A stretch of DNA of 6,905 nucleotides from Gammaproteobacteria bacterium (GTDB lineage Bacteria; Pseudomonadota; Gammaproteobacteria; Pseudomonadales; Pseudohongiellaceae). The position numbers and the translations under genes were made by a program. Below are positions 5,696 through 6,905 of this stretch, piece by piece (the first letter of the stretch is position 1; the number at the start of each line of letters is the position of its first letter). A model generated the notes under the pieces. The model made no database searches. It was not told the origin of the DNA and saw nothing but the letters and a program-made list of their open reading frames with translations. The DNA is taken from the NCBI GenBank assembly GCA_003451715.1, contig DMJN01000328.1, positions 1-6,905 on the forward strand, in the 5' to 3' direction.

Positions 5696-6364
5696 TCATT
5701 TCGAGTCAGATTGAGAGGGCATGATGTTATTAAAGTCCTCAATTAGAGGAAACTCGTTCGGAGTAAGCGATGGTTGCTGACTATCTGGTTGTTTGATTCC
5801 ATACAGATGCCGGATGCCTTCCTTTTTTGCCTGGCGCAATACGGGAAGTGAGTCATCGAATAGCAGAGTTCGTTCAGGTTCATAGGGTTGAATTTTTTGC
5901 AGGCCTTCCCAAAAGCCGTGATTCTCCTTAGCCAGTTTTAATGTGTGAGAACTGATACGTTCGTGAAAATAGTCACCAATACCAGTGTGATCCATTTTTA
6001 TTTGCAGACTCGAAGGGTGCGCATTGGTAATCAATAGCAGTCGCTTGTTGCTATGCTGCAATTCCTGCAATAGTTTTTCAACATTGGGCCTGACACATAT
6101 TTTGTGTTTGATGGTCGTTTTCAACTCGGCAATGTTCAGTTGCAACTCATCTTCCCAGTAGTCAATGCAGTACCAGTCGAGGGTGCCGTGCACTTCAGCA
6201 TATTTGTTACGAACAATTTCCCGCGCATTCTCTTCGCTTACACCATGTGCCCGGCTATACATTGTTGGCACCAGGTTTAACCAGAAATAGTTGTCGAAAT
6301 GCAGGTCCAACAATGTGCCGTCCATATCGAACATGATGGTGTCGATGGTTGACCAGGGGGGCAT
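5696..6364 (-). CDS. yrfG: GMP/IMP nucleotidase, HAD-superfamily phosphatase YrfG
   Basis: A 222-residue protein, the same length as E. coli YrfG, a HAD hydrolase that dephosphorylates purine mononucleotides. HAD motif I is FDMDGTLLDL with nucleophile D13 and acid D15; motif II is LLITNAHPSS with T113; K146 in LAKENHGFW is the motif III lysine; motif IV is LLFDDSLPVL with D170-D171. The subgroup-specific segments FDNYFW (23-28) and LDWYCIDYW (62-70) match the E. coli protein. The ATG at 6364 has GGAG at 6371-6374, six bases upstream. It is the first gene of the minus-strand block and is divergent from cysQ. Confidence 0.95.
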   Translation of the reverse strand: MPPWSTIDTIMFDMDGTLLDLHFDNYFWLNLVPTMYSRAHGVSEENAREIVRNKYAEVHGTLDWYCIDYWEDELQLNIAELKTTIKHKICVRPNVEKLLQELQHSNKRLLLITNAHPSSLQIKMDHTGIGDYFHERISSHTLKLAKENHGFWEGLQKIQPYEPERTLLFDDSLPVLRQAKKEGIRHLYGIKQPDSQQPSLTPNEFPLIEDFNNIMPSQSDSK

Positions 6365-6473
6365 CGATTACTCCACAAATTCTGCTTGGCAAGCCGCGGT
6401 AGGTCATGCACCATGCCTCAGCTCACATTAAAAACCATATCGCCAATTAGAATATTTATCGATAGGAAGATCA
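6365..6473. promoter_or_regulatory. Divergent spacer between yrfG and cysQ
   Basis: This 109-bp spacer must hold the start signals of both genes unless they are read from farther away. On the plus strand a -10-like TAGAAT is at 6448-6453, but no -35 lies at a normal distance (CTCACA at 6422-6427 is 20 bp away), and the cysQ Shine-Dalgarno AGGAAG is at 6464-6469. A small perfect dyad GCTTG-G-CAAGC is at 6384-6394, near the yrfG ribosome site. No convincing minus-strand promoter was found. Confidence 0.35.
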
Positions 6474-6905
6474 ATGCATGAAGACCAACAACTGGAAGCG
6501 CTAAAGGATATTGCCATTGCCGCGGGTGAGGAAATTCTTGCCGTTTATAACCAGGCAGAAGGAATTGATGTCACACTGAAGGAGGACGACTCACCACTGA
6601 CTGATGCAGACCGCCGCGCCCATAGGGTCATCGTCGAGGGCCTGGCCCTGCTTACACCCCAGCTTCCGGTTCTGTCGGAAGAATCGGAGTTAACTGACTG
6701 GAGTGAGCGTCGGCACTGGGCTAGTTACTGGTTGGTCGATCCCCTAGACGGTACCAAGGAATTTATTAAACGAAACGGTGAATTCACCGTTAACATCGCC
6801 CTGATCGAAGAAGGCGTTGCCGTATCCGGTGTGGTACACGTTCCTGTCAGCGGAATTACCTATATTGGGAAAATTGGATCTGGAGCCTGGAAGCTGACCG
6901 CAGCG
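6474..6905 (+). CDS. cysQ: 3'(2'),5'-bisphosphate nucleotidase CysQ, 5' part (runs off the window)
   Basis: The first 144 codons of an inositol-monophosphatase-family enzyme, open to the window end. CysQ removes the 3' phosphate from PAP, a by-product of sulfate assimilation, and can also act on PAPS; it is Mg-dependent and usually membrane-associated or cytosolic. The metal-binding LSEES has E69 and E70, and the family signature DPLDGT is at 89-94, followed by KEFIKRNGEFTVNIALIE, nearly identical to E. coli CysQ. The early SPLTDAD segment also matches. The ATG at 6474 has AGGAAG four bases upstream; the overlapping ATG at 6479 is out of frame. The C-terminal metal and substrate motifs lie beyond the window. 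Neighbouring cysQ and yrfG is a pattern I recall from pseudomonads. Confidence 0.95.
   Translation, partial: MHEDQQLEALKDIAIAAGEEILAVYNQAEGIDVTLKEDDSPLTDADRRAHRVIVEGLALLTPQLPVLSEESELTDWSERRHWASYWLVDPLDGTKEFIKRNGEFTVNIALIEEGVAVSGVVHVPVSGITYIGKIGSGAWKLTAA

Noticed and set aside
1..6905. CRISPR arrays, tRNA or rRNA genes, insertion sequences
   Set aside because: No regularly spaced repeats, cloverleaf-like segments, rRNA motifs or transposase sequences were seen on either strand.

Overview
The window looks like a chromosomal segment from a gammaproteobacterium, probably marine. The housekeeping genes (gshA, hslR, yrfG, cysQ) match the Escherichia coli proteins in length and motifs, but the synteny and the arsenic genes point to a non-enteric lineage. 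I cannot name the genus. TGA is the normal stop of hslR, yrfG and the arsenic methyltransferase, so the genome uses the standard code.

Region 1-222 is a leader without a supported gene. It carries a TTGACA-like -35 box and two copies of an 11-bp near-palindrome (TCAAAATTYGA), one of them overlapping that box. Region 223-3522 is a probable two-gene plus-strand operon. The first gene encodes a 713-residue fusion of a TVP38/TMEM64 (VTT) membrane domain with a mercuric-reductase/lipoamide-dehydrogenase-like flavoprotein. Thirty-nine bases later comes a SAM-dependent arsenite methyltransferase (ArsM).

The arsM gene is the main discovery. Its frame is interrupted by one TGA at 2926-2928, exactly where the family has an essential arsenic-binding cysteine (motif SNC-V-[IL]-N-L). 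Homology continues in the same frame without any other lesion. A stem-loop with bacterial SECIS-like geometry starts 9 nt after the TGA. The most economical reading is a 372-residue selenoprotein with selenocysteine at position 175. A conventional gene caller would split it into two ORFs.

Region 3565-6364 is a minus-strand housekeeping block: yrfG (GMP/IMP nucleotidase of the HAD family), hslR (Hsp15, ribosome rescue), a 133-bp spacer with a terminator-like hairpin and a 9-bp direct repeat, then gshA (glutamate-cysteine ligase), which converges on arsM with only 42 bp between them. From 6474 to the window end runs the 5' part of cysQ (3'(2'),5'-bisphosphate nucleotidase), divergent from yrfG.

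The genes could fit together as follows. GshA makes the glutathione precursor, and thiols supply reducing equivalents for arsenite methylation. The flavoprotein fusion is a candidate redox or membrane partner of ArsM. This link is inference; the gshA neighbourhood may be coincidental. Three starts in this window are non-ATG (GTG for the fusion, TTG for arsM and gshA), each backed by a good Shine-Dalgarno sequence.
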